A stretch of 64,000 nt of DNA from Cupriavidus alkaliphilus (GCF_900094595.1 NZ_FMAD01000018.1:1-64000); one strand, 5' to 3'; shown: positions 7,759 to 19,085, numbered from the stretch's first letter. A program made the numbers and translations. The notes: generated from the letters alone by a model not told the origin.

Positions 7759-8688
7759 ATGGGCTTGAGGCAGCTGCATCACTTCGTCACCCTGGTCGAG
7801 CAAGGCAGCTTCGCGCGCGCCGCCGCCGCGCTGCATCTGTCGCAGCCGGCGCTGACGCGCAGCATCCAGGCGCTCGAATCTGATCTGGGCACGCTGATCG
7901 ACCGCAGCTACGGCAAGGTGCGGCCCACCGCCGCGGGCATGCTGGCGCTGGCGCGCGCGCGCCGCATGCTGCGCGAGCAGCGCGAACTGCGGCGCGACCT
8001 GCAACTGCTCGAGGACGTGGAAGTCGGCTCAATCCGCGCCGGCTTCGGGCCGTTTGCGGCCTCGTTCCTGCTGGACCCGGTGCTGGAGGCGCTGGTGCGC
8101 CGCTATCCGCGGCTGCGCATCGACCTCGAGACCGCCGACACGCCCGCGATGCGGCGCTCGCTCGAAGCCGAGCAGCTCGATGTCTTTGTCGGCGAAAGCC
8201 GCAGCCTGGCGGAACTGGCACACCTGCAGATCGACCGGCTGCCGGCACTGGAAACGGCATTCTTCGTGCGCAGCGGCCATCCGCTGACCCGGCAGCGCCA
8301 GGTCACCCTGGCCGATCTGCGCGCCTATCCAGTGGCCGGTACCCGGTTGCCGCCGCATATCGTGCGCTATTTCCGCCAGGCCTTGCACGAGGCCAGCGGC
8401 GCCAGCGGCCCGCTGCCGGAGGATGAGCCCGGGCTGATGAGCGTCACCTGCAACGACATGCATGCGTTGCGCGCGCTACTGCTGGCGGTCGATGCCGTGG
8501 CGCTGGTGCCGGTGGCGATGATGGCCGAGGCGTGCGCGCAGCGCCTGGCCGTGGCCCTGCCGATGCACCCGCCCACCGCGTTGAAGGCGCAGTACGGCAT
8601 CGTCACGCTGGCCGGGCGCACCCCGTCGCCGGCCATGCGCGTGTTCGCGGCGCTGGTGCATGAAGCGGTGGCGCAGACCGGCGCCTAG
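7759..8688 (+). CDS. LysR-family transcriptional regulator
   Basis: A 309-residue LysR regulator. The N-terminal helix-turn-helix is plain (GLRQLHHFVTLVEQGSFARAA then LHLSQPALTRSIQALE). The remaining part is the two-lobed effector domain, beginning around VGSIRAGFGPFAASF. It is divergent from the Bug protein gene; the 104-bp AT-rich intergenic region (7655-7758) must hold both promoters. By family habit it activates the Bug gene in response to a small acid. The effector is unknown. Confidence 0.85.
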   Translation: MGLRQLHHFVTLVEQGSFARAAAALHLSQPALTRSIQALESDLGTLIDRSYGKVRPTAAGMLALARARRMLREQRELRRDLQLLEDVEVGSIRAGFGPFAASFLLDPVLEALVRRYPRLRIDLETADTPAMRRSLEAEQLDVFVGESRSLAELAHLQIDRLPALETAFFVRSGHPLTRQRQVTLADLRAYPVAGTRLPPHIVRYFRQALHEASGASGPLPEDEPGLMSVTCNDMHALRALLLAVDAVALVPVAMMAEACAQRLAVALPMHPPTALKAQYGIVTLAGRTPSPAMRVFAALVHEAVAQTGA

Positions 8689-8690
8689 AT

Positions 8691-8730
8691 CGGGCCGGTG
8701 CGGGCCGGTGCGGGCCGGTGCGGGCCGGAG
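8691..8730. repeat. 10-bp tandem repeat, four copies
   Basis: CGGGCCGGTG is repeated head to tail from 8691: three perfect copies and a fourth with one change (ending in CCGGAG). It begins a few bases after the LysR stop codon. It could be slippage-prone, but being outside genes it has no obvious role. The remaining bases to 8874 show no gene. Confidence 0.8.
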
Positions 8731-8874
8731 AGGCCGGCGCCATAGGCCCGGCGTGATGCGGCTCAGCCCGCAGCCACCGCGGGCAGGCGCGCGGTCAGGC
8801 GCTGGCGCGAGCTTTGCCTGGTGTGGTGGCCTGTTACAGGCGGGGGCCAGCGGAGACGGCCCTTCAGATGCCGA

Positions 8875-9924
8875 TCATTCCGCTTGCGCCAGGGCTGCCG
8901 CGACAGCGTGCTTCAAGTACGCAAGCAAACGCGGATGGAGCCAGGTACCGACACGCAGTTCCGCTTCGTAATCTTCCGCCTGCCGCATTGCCGCCATCGC
9001 GGCATCGCTCCCCGCCAGTTCCCTTCGCATCGACAGCCAGGCTTGCGCCAGGCCTTGTACCGCACTGTGCCCGGGCGCATTGCCGGCGGCGAGATGCGAC
9101 TCGAGTTCGCCGAGCAGCGCCGGCCAGCGTCGCATGACCCGCGCATAGCGGCGACGCAGGTGCCGATAGTCACTGGGTGCCAGGTACTTCCGGTAGATCG
9201 ACAACCGGTATTCGGAAAACGCCTGCAGGATGTACTCGCCCAGCGCCGGCGTGACGCCGGTGTGGGGCAATGCAGGGCCTTGTTCCGCAAACAGGTGGTC
9301 CAGGCGCACGAACATCGCAGCGCGCGAGCGCGTGTCCTTTTCCACCTGCGCGAACCAGTGGCGCGCCGCGGTGCGAGCCCTGGCGCCATGCGCGGGCTGG
9401 TTCTGCTCGAACAGCGCGCGCATGGTATCGATACGAAGCTGCCAGCTTGCGGCCAGCTTGCCGCCGCTGCCCAGCAAAGGCAGCGCCCGCGCTTCGTCGC
9501 CCAGGTATCTCCGATAGACCGAGATGGCTTCGAGCGTGCGCAGGCATGCGGCTTCGGACGGCTCGCCGTCCAGAGCCAGCGCCTCCTGGATCCGCAACAG
9601 CTCGCCGCGCAGCTGCATCTGCCGGCTGATCTCCGCGTCCACGCGGGTCAGTTGCGCGGCAAGCAGGGAAGCCGTGGTCAATGTTCCCGCATCCAGAACC
9701 TGTCGGATTTCCTCGAGCGGGATATCGAGTTGCCTGAGCGACAGGATCTGCTGCAGGCGATGGAGGTCGTTCTGGCCGTAAAGCCGGTATCCCGATTCCG
9801 AGCGAACCGAAGGCTTGAGCAAGCCAAGCCGGTCGTAGTGGTGCAAGGTGCGTACGGTGAGCCCCGCACGCTTTGCGAGTTCGCCAACTTTTAGCCGCAC
9901 AACGGTCTGTCCTGAAGAAATCAA
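8875..9924 (-). CDS. MerR-family transcriptional regulator with long C-terminal helical domain
   Basis: A 349-residue protein, much longer than simple MerR regulators. The N-terminal winged helix is clear: LKVGELAKRAGLTVRTLHHYDRLGLL then SGYRLYGQNDLHRLQQI and the IPLEEI segment. The dimerisation coiled coil follows at about residues 80-110. The last 230 residues look all-helical, and only a TipA-like antibiotic-binding or similar helical sensor domain is a reasonable guess. No metal-binding Cys cluster is visible. The start could also lie a few codons inside, at the GTG before RLKVGEL. It begins 13 bp after the methyltransferase stop codon, so the two genes are probably co-transcribed. Confidence 0.8.
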   Translation of the reverse strand: MISSGQTVVRLKVGELAKRAGLTVRTLHHYDRLGLLKPSVRSESGYRLYGQNDLHRLQQILSLRQLDIPLEEIRQVLDAGTLTTASLLAAQLTRVDAEISRQMQLRGELLRIQEALALDGEPSEAACLRTLEAISVYRRYLGDEARALPLLGSGGKLAASWQLRIDTMRALFEQNQPAHGARARTAARHWFAQVEKDTRSRAAMFVRLDHLFAEQGPALPHTGVTPALGEYILQAFSEYRLSIYRKYLAPSDYRHLRRRYARVMRRWPALLGELESHLAAGNAPGHSAVQGLAQAWLSMRRELAGSDAAMAAMRQAEDYEAELRVGTWLHPRLLAYLKHAVAAALAQAE

Positions 9925-9937
9925 TCGATGCGGGGCA

Positions 9938-10831
9938 TCATCCTACCGTAGCGCGGTACAGGCGCAACCCGCCGCCCACGGTCTGCAAGCCGTCGCGCCG
10001 GCGCGCAAAGTAGCGGACATTGAGTGCGTCGGCGGACAGGCATTCCACTTCGCTAAACCCGCGCTCGCTCAGCGTCGTCCGCAGCGTGTCGGGATCGAAA
10101 TCGCTCAGCCATGGTTCTCCGGAAGCGGCGAACGACTGCGCTGCGATCTCGTCCATCCACCGTTCGACCGGCGACAGCGAAGCGCGCGGCACGCGCGCAT
10201 CGAACACGATTTCACTGCCCGACGCATGCGCTGCGACCGCTTCGATGACGCGCATGGCCGCGGCTGCGTCCAGATAAGGCAACACCCCCAGGCAGCTGAA
10301 GAAGGTCGCTGCGTCGGGGCGGATGCCGTGGCATGCCAGCAACTCGGGCAGGCGGGTGGCGGCCAGGTCGGCCGCGACGAACGCGACATGGGACGGCAGC
10401 GCAATGCCGCTTTCGCGGAGGCGGTCCAGCTTCCAGCGCTGGGCTTCGCCGCGGTCGATTTCCACGCATTGCGTGTCAGTCGGAATCCGCAGCGACAAGG
10501 TGTCCAGCCCCGCGCCAAGGATCACCACTTGGCGCACCCCTGCGCTCAGGCCAGCCCTCAGGCGATCCTCCGCAAAGCGGCTGCGGGCGACAACCGCTGC
10601 GCGCAGCGTGCGCATCATGGGCGCGTTGCAGGGAAAGGGGTCGGCAATGGTCTGGCGGGCCAAGCTACTGCCAAGCACATCGAAGACGAACGGGTCTTCC
10701 AGCAAGGTTGGCGTATCGAGCAGCTGGTGTGCCGCACGGGCCAGGGCCATGGTCAGCGCGGACCGGCTGGGCGGCGTGCCGCCGGGGGCGGGATGGTCGA
10801 GCATGTTGGCTTCCGGTTGTGGAGAAAGCAT
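9938..10831 (-). CDS. class I SAM-dependent methyltransferase, LCM/TIGR00027-like
   Basis: A 297-residue methyltransferase. The SAM-binding motif I reads VVILGAGLDTLSLRI, followed by the acidic strand end CVEIDRGEAQRWK. This pair and the early SRFAEDRLRAGL segment are typical of the leucine-carboxyl-methyltransferase-like family (Pfam LCM, TIGR00027). Bacterial members are common in actinomycetes and often lie in natural-product loci; their substrates are mostly unknown. An alternative start is the second Met (MLDHPAP). It is the first gene of a likely two-gene unit with the MerR regulator, which may respond to the compound that is methylated. Confidence 0.75.
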   Translation of the reverse strand: MLSPQPEANMLDHPAPGGTPPSRSALTMALARAAHQLLDTPTLLEDPFVFDVLGSSLARQTIADPFPCNAPMMRTLRAAVVARSRFAEDRLRAGLSAGVRQVVILGAGLDTLSLRIPTDTQCVEIDRGEAQRWKLDRLRESGIALPSHVAFVAADLAATRLPELLACHGIRPDAATFFSCLGVLPYLDAAAAMRVIEAVAAHASGSEIVFDARVPRASLSPVERWMDEIAAQSFAASGEPWLSDFDPDTLRTTLSERGFSEVECLSADALNVRYFARRRDGLQTVGGGLRLYRATVG

Positions 10832-10913
10832 TGATGCTCGACCCTGCCGCTACGTCAGGGTCAAACGATTTTTGCCAGCGGCACGGACGGGTTCCTGAGG
10901 GAGCCGACGGGCA

Positions 10914-10939
10914 AAAGAAAAGCGCCTGAATGGCGCTTT
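10914..10939 (-). terminator. rho-independent terminator of glmS
   Basis: On the minus strand AAAGCGCC (10939-10932), a 5-base loop and GGCGCTTT (10926-10919) form a hairpin that runs into TTTTCTTTT. It lies about 75 bases after the glmS stop codon. Confidence 0.8.
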
Positions 10940-11014
10940 CCCTGTTGTTCCGGCATGGCAATGTCCGGCGCGGAACACCGTCCGCAGCCAGTCCCTTGCC
11001 CAGCGTCGGCTGCC

Positions 11015-12853
<1,839 letters not shown>

Positions 12854-12943
12854 GCTGAACCCCCGTTTGCTGGCGCCTGCCCTCTGGCCACTGGCGCCGG
12901 TATGAATCCTGTGGCGCCGCCTGGTGCAAGCGGCCCCTGGTGC

Positions 12944-14308
12944 TTACTGCTTCGGCTGCTTGACCGGACGCTGCCAGGCGTCGATGGTCAGCTGCTTGGC
13001 CCGCGACAGCGTCAGCTTGTCGGCCGGGGCCTCCTTGGTGAGCGTGGTGCCGGCGCCCAGCGTGGCGCCGCGGCGCACCGTCACCGGCGCCACCAGCTGC
13101 GTGTCGGAGCCGATGAAGACATCGTCCTCGATCACGGTGCGGTGCTTGTTCACCCCGTCATAGTTGCAGGTGATGGTACCCGCGCCAATATTGACGCGCG
13201 ACCCCACCGTGGCGTCGCCCACATAGGCCAGGTGGTTGGCCTTGCTGTGTGCAGCCACCTGTGCATTCTTGACCTCGACGAAGTTGCCGATATGCACGTC
13301 CTCGCCCAGCTCGGTGCCGGGACGCAGGCGCGCGTACGGCCCGATGCGGCCCGCGGGCCCGACCTTGGCCTCGTCGACATGGCAGAACGGGTGCAGCTGC
13401 GCGCCGGCGCCGACGGTGCTGTTGCGGACCACGCAATGCGCGCCGATGCGCACGCCGTCCTCGAGGTGCACGCGGCCCTCGAACACGCAGCCGACGTCGA
13501 TGGTGACATCGCGCCCGCAGGTGAGCTCGCCGCGCACGTCGATGCGGGCCGGGTCCAGCAGCGTCACGCCGGCTTCGAGCAGGCGCCGGGCCAGGTTGCC
13601 CTGGTGGATGCGCTCGACCTCGGCCAGTTGCAGCTTGCTGTTGACGCCCAGCGTCTCCCAGACCGCGGCAGGCTGTGCCGAAACGGTTTCGACGCCGTCG
13701 GCGACGGCGCGCTCGACGGTGTCGGTCAGGTAGTACTCGCCCTGGGCATTGTCGTTGCGCAGCGTCGACAGCCACTTGCGCAGGTGGCCGGTCGGGCACA
13801 CGATGATGCCGGTGTTGATTTCGCGGATGGCCTTCTCGGCTTCGGTCGCGTCCTTTTGCTCGACAATGCGGACGATGCTGCCCGCCGCGTCGCGCACGAT
13901 GCGGCCGTAGCCGGTCGGGTCGGGCATTTCCACGGTGAGCACGCCAAAGCGCTGCGCGCCGGCCTCGGCCACCAGTGCCTGCAGCGTCGCCGCGCTGGTG
14001 AGCGGCACGTCACCGTAGAGAACCAACGTAGGCTGGTTGTCGTCCAACAAGGGAAGTGCCTGCATCACCGCATGGCCCGTGCCCAGTTGCTGGGACTGCT
14101 CGGCGAAGGCGACATCGTCAGCGGCCACCGCCTCGCGCACGCGCGCGGCGCCGTGGCCGACCACGACCACCAGCCGCGACGGCGACAGCGCACGGGCCGT
14201 ATCCAGGACATGCGCGAGCATGGGCCGCCCGGCTACCGGGTGCAGCACCTTGGGCAAATCGGAATACATCCGCTTGCCCATGCCCGCGGCGAGAATGACG
14301 ATATTCAC
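12944..14308 (-). CDS. glmU: bifunctional glucosamine-1-P acetyltransferase / GlcNAc-1-P uridylyltransferase
   Basis: A 454-residue GlmU, close to the E. coli length. The uridylyltransferase domain opens with [22 protein letters not shown] (LxxGxGxRM nucleotide loop). The C-terminal half is a left-handed beta-helix made of hexapeptide repeats, ending with the acetyltransferase loop around [17 protein letters not shown]. The start is GTG at 14308, with AGGGG about 10 bases upstream. The frame stays open further upstream, but only from 14308 does the sequence match the family. It supplies UDP-GlcNAc with GlmS. Confidence 0.95.
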   Translation of the reverse strand: MNIVILAAGMGKRMYSDLPKVLHPVAGRPMLAHVLDTARALSPSRLVVVVGHGAARVREAVAADDVAFAEQSQQLGTGHAVMQALPLLDDNQPTLVLYGDVPLTSAATLQALVAEAGAQRFGVLTVEMPDPTGYGRIVRDAAGSIVRIVEQKDATEAEKAIREINTGIIVCPTGHLRKWLSTLRNDNAQGEYYLTDTVERAVADGVETVSAQPAAVWETLGVNSKLQLAEVERIHQGNLARRLLEAGVTLLDPARIDVRGELTCGRDVTIDVGCVFEGRVHLEDGVRIGAHCVVRNSTVGAGAQLHPFCHVDEAKVGPAGRIGPYARLRPGTELGEDVHIGNFVEVKNAQVAAHSKANHLAYVGDATVGSRVNIGAGTITCNYDGVNKHRTVIEDDVFIGSDTQLVAPVTVRRGATLGAGTTLTKEAPADKLTLSRAKQLTIDAWQRPVKQPKQ

Positions 14309-14505
14309 AAGGAGACCCCTAAGTGAGTGTGTCCGAAAATATTCTGGAAAACGCCGGCCGGATATTGGGCCCGGTGTTTGGCAAGGGGCGCCGCCGGGGC
14401 TGGCAAAAGCTTGCCGCCAGGCCTGCGCCTCTTCCCGCAAACCCTTGCCAGGACTCGGCTGGCGGGCAGCGAGCGAGCCCGGTTCCAATGCGCGGCGATT
14501 TTAAC

Positions 14506-15438
14506 ATGGCGCTTTCTGCCCAACCGGCCGAGGTTTCGGAATTTCACAATTGCTGGGCCCGGCGCATTTTGGTGATTCTGGGCGCCGCGGCCCTGTGCGC
14601 GTGCAGCGCCATGAAGCTCGGTTACCAACAGGGCGACCGCCTGGCGTACTGGTGGATCGACAATTATGTCGACGTCACCGCGGCCCAGGAGCCGCTGACG
14701 CGCGAGGCGATCGCGCGCTTCTTTGCCTGGCACCGCAAGGCGCAGCTACCGGAAATCGCCAACCTGCTGCAGGAGGCCAAGGCCGACGTGCGCCAGCCGG
14801 TCACGCCGGCGATGGTCGCGCACTTCCAGGACGCCTCGCAGGAACTGGCGCGCCGCTCCTTCGAGCAGGCCATGCCCGACATGGCCGACCTGCTGCTGAC
14901 GCTGACGCCCGACCAGATCGCGCGCATGGAAAAGAAGTTTGCCGAGGGCAACGCCAAGTACCGCAAGAAATTCCTCAACGCGGACCCGGCCGAGCGCGAG
15001 GAAGCGCGCTTCGACAAGGTGATGGAGTACGCCCGCCTGGTCTACGGCGGCTTCTCTCCCGAGCAGGAGAAGGCGATCCGCGTCAAGGTCGGTCCGGTGG
15101 TGCAGAATGCCGAGGCACGCTATGCCGAGCGCGTCGCGCGCCAGCAGGAATGGATCAAGATGGTGCGCTTCGTGCAGGCCACGCAGCCGCCCAAGGCGCA
15201 GGTGATCGACCTGCTGCGCCGCTTCCGCGAATACTGGCAGAACCCGCCCGCCCGGCACGCCGCCAGCCACGAAGCCGGCAACAACGCCGGCATCGCGCTC
15301 ACGGTGGCGATCGCCAACCTGACCACGCCGCAACAGAAGGCACACGCGCAGGATCGCTTCCAGAAGTGGATCGACGATACCCATGCGCTGATGCGCGAGA
15401 AGGCAAGTCCGCCGGTGCAGTCGGCGGCAACGAACTGA
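14506..15438 (+). CDS. DUF6279-type lipoprotein
   Basis: A 310-residue predicted lipoprotein. A hydrophobic segment RILVILGAAALCACSAM ends in an LCAC lipobox, placing the lipidated Cys about 33 residues in. The mature part is helical and charged, starting with LGYQQGDRLAYWWIDNYVDVT, a pattern seen in the DUF6279 family of proteobacterial lipoproteins. The function is unknown. An ATG at 14489 is in frame and could be the start instead. It is divergent from glmU (about 200 bp apart) and ends at a strong terminator. Confidence 0.75.
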   Translation: MALSAQPAEVSEFHNCWARRILVILGAAALCACSAMKLGYQQGDRLAYWWIDNYVDVTAAQEPLTREAIARFFAWHRKAQLPEIANLLQEAKADVRQPVTPAMVAHFQDASQELARRSFEQAMPDMADLLLTLTPDQIARMEKKFAEGNAKYRKKFLNADPAEREEARFDKVMEYARLVYGGFSPEQEKAIRVKVGPVVQNAEARYAERVARQQEWIKMVRFVQATQPPKAQVIDLLRRFREYWQNPPARHAASHEAGNNAGIALTVAIANLTTPQQKAHAQDRFQKWIDDTHALMREKASPPVQSAATN

Positions 15439-15460
15439 CGCCGCCCCGTCCCGGCGCAAA

Positions 15461-15486
15461 AAAACGCCCGCGCAAGCGGGCGTTTT
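15461..15486. terminator. bidirectional rho-independent terminator
   Basis: AAAACGCCCGC (15461-15471), a GCAA loop and GCGGGCGTTTT (15476-15486) form a perfect hairpin with A-rich and T-rich flanks. It sits between the convergent lipoprotein gene and ttcA and can serve both. Confidence 0.9.
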
Positions 15487-15507
15487 GCCGTCCGGGTGCC
15501 GCGGGAC

Positions 15508-16434
15508 TTACTGCGTGCCGGCCGGCTCCGCCGCGGGCGCGCGCTCGAAGCGCACGAACTCCATGCGGTTTTCGTCCAGGCTGCCGGCAAACGTCAGCGG
15601 CTGCTGCTGGAACGTGGTTTCACCGAACAGCGAGGCCTCGTCGACCTTGGCCAGGCCGGTCGCCAGGCCGGTGAACGGGAACAGCTCGGTATCCGCCAGG
15701 TGCGACGGCACCACGTTGCGCAGCGCCGCGAAGATATTGTCGATGCGGCCCGGGTTCTGCCGCTCCCACTCCTGCAGCATCTCGCTGACCTTCTTGCGCT
15801 GCAGGTTTTCCTGCGAGCCGCACAGGTTGCACGGGATGATCGGGAATTCCATCGCGCGCGCGTACGACGCGATGTCCTTCTCCGAGCAGTACGCCAGCGG
15901 GCGGATCACGATGTGCGCGCCGTCGTCGGTGGCCAGCTTGGGCGGCATCGCCTTCATCTTGCCGCCGAAGAACATGTTCAGGAAGAAGGTGTTGACGATG
16001 TCGTCGCGGTGGTGGCCCAGCGCGATCTTGTTGGCGCCCAGCTCCTTGGCGGTGCGGTAGATCACCCCGCGGCGCAGGCGCGAGCACAGCGAGCAGGTGG
16101 TCTTGCCCTCGGGCACCTTCTCCTTGACGATCGAGTAGGTGTCAGCCTCGACGATCACATATTCGACGCCGACCGACTTCAGGTACTCGGGCAGGATGTG
16201 TTCCGGGAAGCCGGGCTGCTTCTGGTCCAGGTTCATCGCAATCAGCTTGAACCGGATCGGCGCGCGCTTCTGCAGCGCCATCAGGACCGACAGCATGGTG
16301 TACGAGTCCTTGCCGCCACTCATGCAGACCAGCACGGTATCGCCGTCCTCGATCATGCCGAAGTCGCCGATGGCCTTGCCGGTTTGCGATTGCAGCCTCG
16401 TCTCGAGGCGATAGAAGTTGTTTGAGTGGCTCAT
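15508..16434 (-). CDS. ttcA: tRNA 2-thiocytidine(32) synthetase
   Basis: A 308-residue TtcA, which thiolates cytidine 32 in certain tRNAs using an iron-sulfur cluster and ATP. The PP-loop SGGKDS is at residues 39-44. The paired cluster-binding motifs are CSLC (Cys114 and Cys117) and a later CNLCGS. The start at 16434 begins [11 protein letters not shown], with AGGATG upstream. It is the last gene of a likely unit with the SDR and folB genes (110 bp after folB) and ends at a bidirectional terminator. Confidence 0.95.
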   Translation of the reverse strand: MSHSNNFYRLETRLQSQTGKAIGDFGMIEDGDTVLVCMSGGKDSYTMLSVLMALQKRAPIRFKLIAMNLDQKQPGFPEHILPEYLKSVGVEYVIVEADTYSIVKEKVPEGKTTCSLCSRLRRGVIYRTAKELGANKIALGHHRDDIVNTFFLNMFFGGKMKAMPPKLATDDGAHIVIRPLAYCSEKDIASYARAMEFPIIPCNLCGSQENLQRKKVSEMLQEWERQNPGRIDNIFAALRNVVPSHLADTELFPFTGLATGLAKVDEASLFGETTFQQQPLTFAGSLDENRMEFVRFERAPAAEPAGTQ

Positions 16435-16543
16435 GGAGCATCCTGTTGCGTGGCGCCCGCCGGATGGAATGGCCGGCGCGGCGCGAAGGGGCAACATTTT
16501 ACTTTAGGCGCCCGCGCGCTGCAGCGGGCGCCGGCAGGACCGC

Positions 16544-16945
16544 TCAGGCCTGCTTGATATGGAAGACCTCGACCCCGACCGAATCGCAATCCGGGTACAC
16601 ATCGGGCTTCTCGGTCGATACGCGCACCGCGCGCACCTTGGGATGCTTCAGCATGGCGCGCGCGACGTCGTCGCACAGCGTTTCCTGCAGGTGCACGTGG
16701 CCCTGCGCCATGCGCGCCGCGACGGTGTTGCGCATGAAGTCGTAGTCGACCACTTCGTCGAGCTTGTCGGCCTGCGGCGTGCATTCCTCCAGCGGCACGA
16801 ACAGGTCGATATTGATCAGCACGCGCTGCTCGCCCTTCTTCTCGAATTCGTGCACGCCGATATTGATCTGCACTTCGTAATTGCGCAGGAACATGCGTCG
16901 GCAGTCCTGCAGGCTGGGGTGGGAAAGGGCGGCGAGCATGGTCAT
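16544..16945 (-). CDS. folB: dihydroneopterin aldolase
   Basis: A 133-residue FolB that splits dihydroneopterin to 6-hydroxymethyl-dihydropterin in folate synthesis. Family signs are INIGVHEFEKKGEQRVLINIDL, VDYDFMRNTV and the LQETLCDDVA helix with its catalytic region, ending near VSTEKPDVYPDCDSVGVEV. The first 17 or so residues before MFLRNYEVQI are less typical; the start could be the second Met or slightly later. It follows a pteridine reductase-like gene and precedes ttcA. Confidence 0.92.
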   Translation of the reverse strand: MTMLAALSHPSLQDCRRMFLRNYEVQINIGVHEFEKKGEQRVLINIDLFVPLEECTPQADKLDEVVDYDFMRNTVAARMAQGHVHLQETLCDDVARAMLKHPKVRAVRVSTEKPDVYPDCDSVGVEVFHIKQA

Positions 16946-17014
16946 GGGCGGAAAACGAAAGGGGCAGTGTAAGACAGGGTTGCCGCGCCGGTCAGGCGCG
17001 GCCGATGATGCAGG

Positions 17015-17854
17015 TCATTCGGTCAGGAACATCACGTCGCGCGCCAGCGGCATCAGGTGCTGGCCGCCGTCGACGTACAGCGTGGTGCCGGTCACGGCGC
17101 GCGCGCGCGCCAGGTAGGCCACCGCCTGGGCGATGTCCTCGGGCGTGGAAGACTGGCCCAGCGGCGTCACGCGATGCGCGCGGCGGAAGCTCTGCTCCGA
17201 CTGCTCGCCCGACACCAGCGTGATGCCGGGGGCCACGCCCACCACGCGCAGGCGCGGCGCCAGCGCCTGCGCCAGCTGCACCGTGGCGGTCTGCAGCGCA
17301 GCCTTGGAGAGCGTGTACGACAGGAAATCCGGGTTCAGGTTGTCGAGCTTCTGGTCGAGCAGGTTGATCACCACGCCGCGCGGCTCGGCGGCCTTGTTCG
17401 CGCCCTCCGCGCCCGCGGCCGCGGCCAGCGCCTTGTGCAGTTCCCGCGCCAGCAGCAGCGGCGCGGCCACGTTGGTGCGCATATGCGTATCCAGCGACGC
17501 ATACGAGAAGCTGGTCGCCACGTCGTACTGGAACAGCGAGGCATTGTTGACCAGGCAGGTCGGCACGCCCAGCGCGGCGGTGCAGTCGGCCACCAGCCGG
17601 CTGGTGGCGGCCTCGTCGGCCAGGTCGGCGCGCAGCACCGCGGCGCGGCGGCCGAGCGCGCGGAGCTGCGTGGCGAGGGCTTCGGCCTCGTCGACCGAGC
17701 GATGGCAGTGCACGGCCACGTCCCAGCCCTGCGCCGCGAGTTCCAGCGCGATGGCGCGGCCCAGGCGGCGCGCGCCGCCGGTCACGAGGGCCACGCCGCG
17801 GGCCACGGCAGGCTGGGCACCGGTCTCGCCGGCGGGGATCTTGGATGCGGGCAT
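17015..17854 (-). CDS. SDR oxidoreductase, pteridine reductase / FolM-like
   Basis: A 279-residue short-chain dehydrogenase. The NADPH loop reads VTGGARRLGRAIALEL, the TGxxxRxG form typical of pteridine reductases (PTR1/FolM) and unlike the common TGxxxGxG. NNAS is present, and the catalytic set looks like D...Y...K in DQKLDNLNPDFLSYTLSKAAL. With folB only 69 bp downstream, reduction of dihydromonapterin or dihydrofolate is a reasonable role. The first 18 residues before VARGVALVTGG are variable. Its start is 15 bp from the divergent midA start, so the promoters overlap coding sequence. Confidence 0.75.
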   Translation of the reverse strand: MPASKIPAGETGAQPAVARGVALVTGGARRLGRAIALELAAQGWDVAVHCHRSVDEAEALATQLRALGRRAAVLRADLADEAATSRLVADCTAALGVPTCLVNNASLFQYDVATSFSYASLDTHMRTNVAAPLLLARELHKALAAAAGAEGANKAAEPRGVVINLLDQKLDNLNPDFLSYTLSKAALQTATVQLAQALAPRLRVVGVAPGITLVSGEQSEQSFRRAHRVTPLGQSSTPEDIAQAVAYLARARAVTGTTLYVDGGQHLMPLARDVMFLTE

Positions 17855-17869
17855 TGCTACAATCGCAGG

Positions 17870-19069
17870 ATGCAGAAAGCCGCTAGTTTACCCCTTCCCC
17901 CCGCCGACGCGCAGGCCGCTTCCGATACCCTTACGGCCCGTATTGGCGAATCGATCGATGCCGCCGGCGGCTGGATCGGCTTCGACCGCTACATGGCGCT
18001 GGCGCTGTACGCGCCCGGCCTGGGCTATTACAGCGGCGGCTCGGCCAAGTTCGGGCGCGATGCCCGCGACGGCAGCGACTTCATCACCGCCCCCGAGCTC
18101 AGCCCGTTCTTCGCCCGCACGCTGGCGCGCCAGTTCGCGCCGTTGCTGGCGCAGGGAATGCCGCGCCTGCTGGAATTCGGCGCCGGCACCGGCCGGCTGG
18201 CGGCGGACCTGCTGCTGGGGCTGGAACAGGAAGGCCAGTTGCCCGACACCTACGCCATCGTCGAACTGTCGGGCGAGCTGCGCGCGCGCCAGCAGGACAC
18301 GCTGGCCCGGCGCGCGCCGCACCTGGCGGAGCGCGTCACCTGGCTCGATACGCTGCCGGCCGCCTTCGACGGCGTGATCGTCGGCAATGAAGTGCTGGAT
18401 GCGATGCCGGTGCAGCTGTATGCGCGCCGCGACGGCGGCTGGCACGAGCGCGGCGTGGCGCGGGCCGCGCCGCAGGCCGATGGCGGCGCGCACGCGTTCC
18501 GCTTCGAGGACCGCCCGCTGGCCGATGCCGACGTGCCCGCGGCGCTGCGCACCATCCCCGGCGACCACGACCTCGTCACCGAAACCCATGCCGAGGCCGA
18601 GGGCTTCACGCGCGCGGTCGGCGCCATGCTGGCGCGCGGCGCGGCCTTCTTCATCGACTACGGCTTCCCCGGCAGCGAGTACTACCACCCGCAGCGCGCC
18701 GGCGGCACGCTGATGTGCCACTACCGCCATCATGCGCACCCGGACCCGTTCCTGTATCCCGGGCTGCAGGACATCACCGCGCATGTGAACTTCAGCGGCA
18801 TCGCGCACGCCGCGGCCGATTCGGGGCTGACCGTGGCGGGCTTTGCCTCGCAGGCGCGCTTCCTGATGAACGCCGGCATCACCGACCTGCTGATGGCGCT
18901 GGACCCGTCCGACGCGCGCGCCTTCCTGCCGCAGGCCAACGCGGTGCAGAAGCTGCTGTCCGAGGCCGAGATGGGCGAACTGTTCAAGGTGATCGCGCTC
19001 ACGCGCGGGCTCGACGACACCGAGCCGCTGGCCGGTTTTGCCCGCGGCGACCGCTGCCACGCCTTGTAA
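17870..19069 (+). CDS. SAM-dependent methyltransferase, MidA/NDUFAF7 family
   Basis: A 399-residue protein of the MidA family. Typical signs are GWIGFDRYMALALYAPGLGYY, the GSDFITAPELSPFFARTLARQ segment, the SAM-binding loop LLEFGAGTGRLAADLL and VGNEVLDAMPV. The mitochondrial homologue NDUFAF7 dimethylates an arginine of a complex I subunit; the bacterial substrate is not settled. The ATG at 17870 follows GCAGG closely. It is divergent from the FolM-like gene and followed at 16 bp by a small membrane protein gene. Confidence 0.87.
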   Translation: MQKAASLPLPPADAQAASDTLTARIGESIDAAGGWIGFDRYMALALYAPGLGYYSGGSAKFGRDARDGSDFITAPELSPFFARTLARQFAPLLAQGMPRLLEFGAGTGRLAADLLLGLEQEGQLPDTYAIVELSGELRARQQDTLARRAPHLAERVTWLDTLPAAFDGVIVGNEVLDAMPVQLYARRDGGWHERGVARAAPQADGGAHAFRFEDRPLADADVPAALRTIPGDHDLVTETHAEAEGFTRAVGAMLARGAAFFIDYGFPGSEYYHPQRAGGTLMCHYRHHAHPDPFLYPGLQDITAHVNFSGIAHAAADSGLTVAGFASQARFLMNAGITDLLMALDPSDARAFLPQANAVQKLLSEAEMGELFKVIALTRGLDDTEPLAGFARGDRCHAL

Positions 19070-19085
19070 CGGCACCGGAGCCGCC

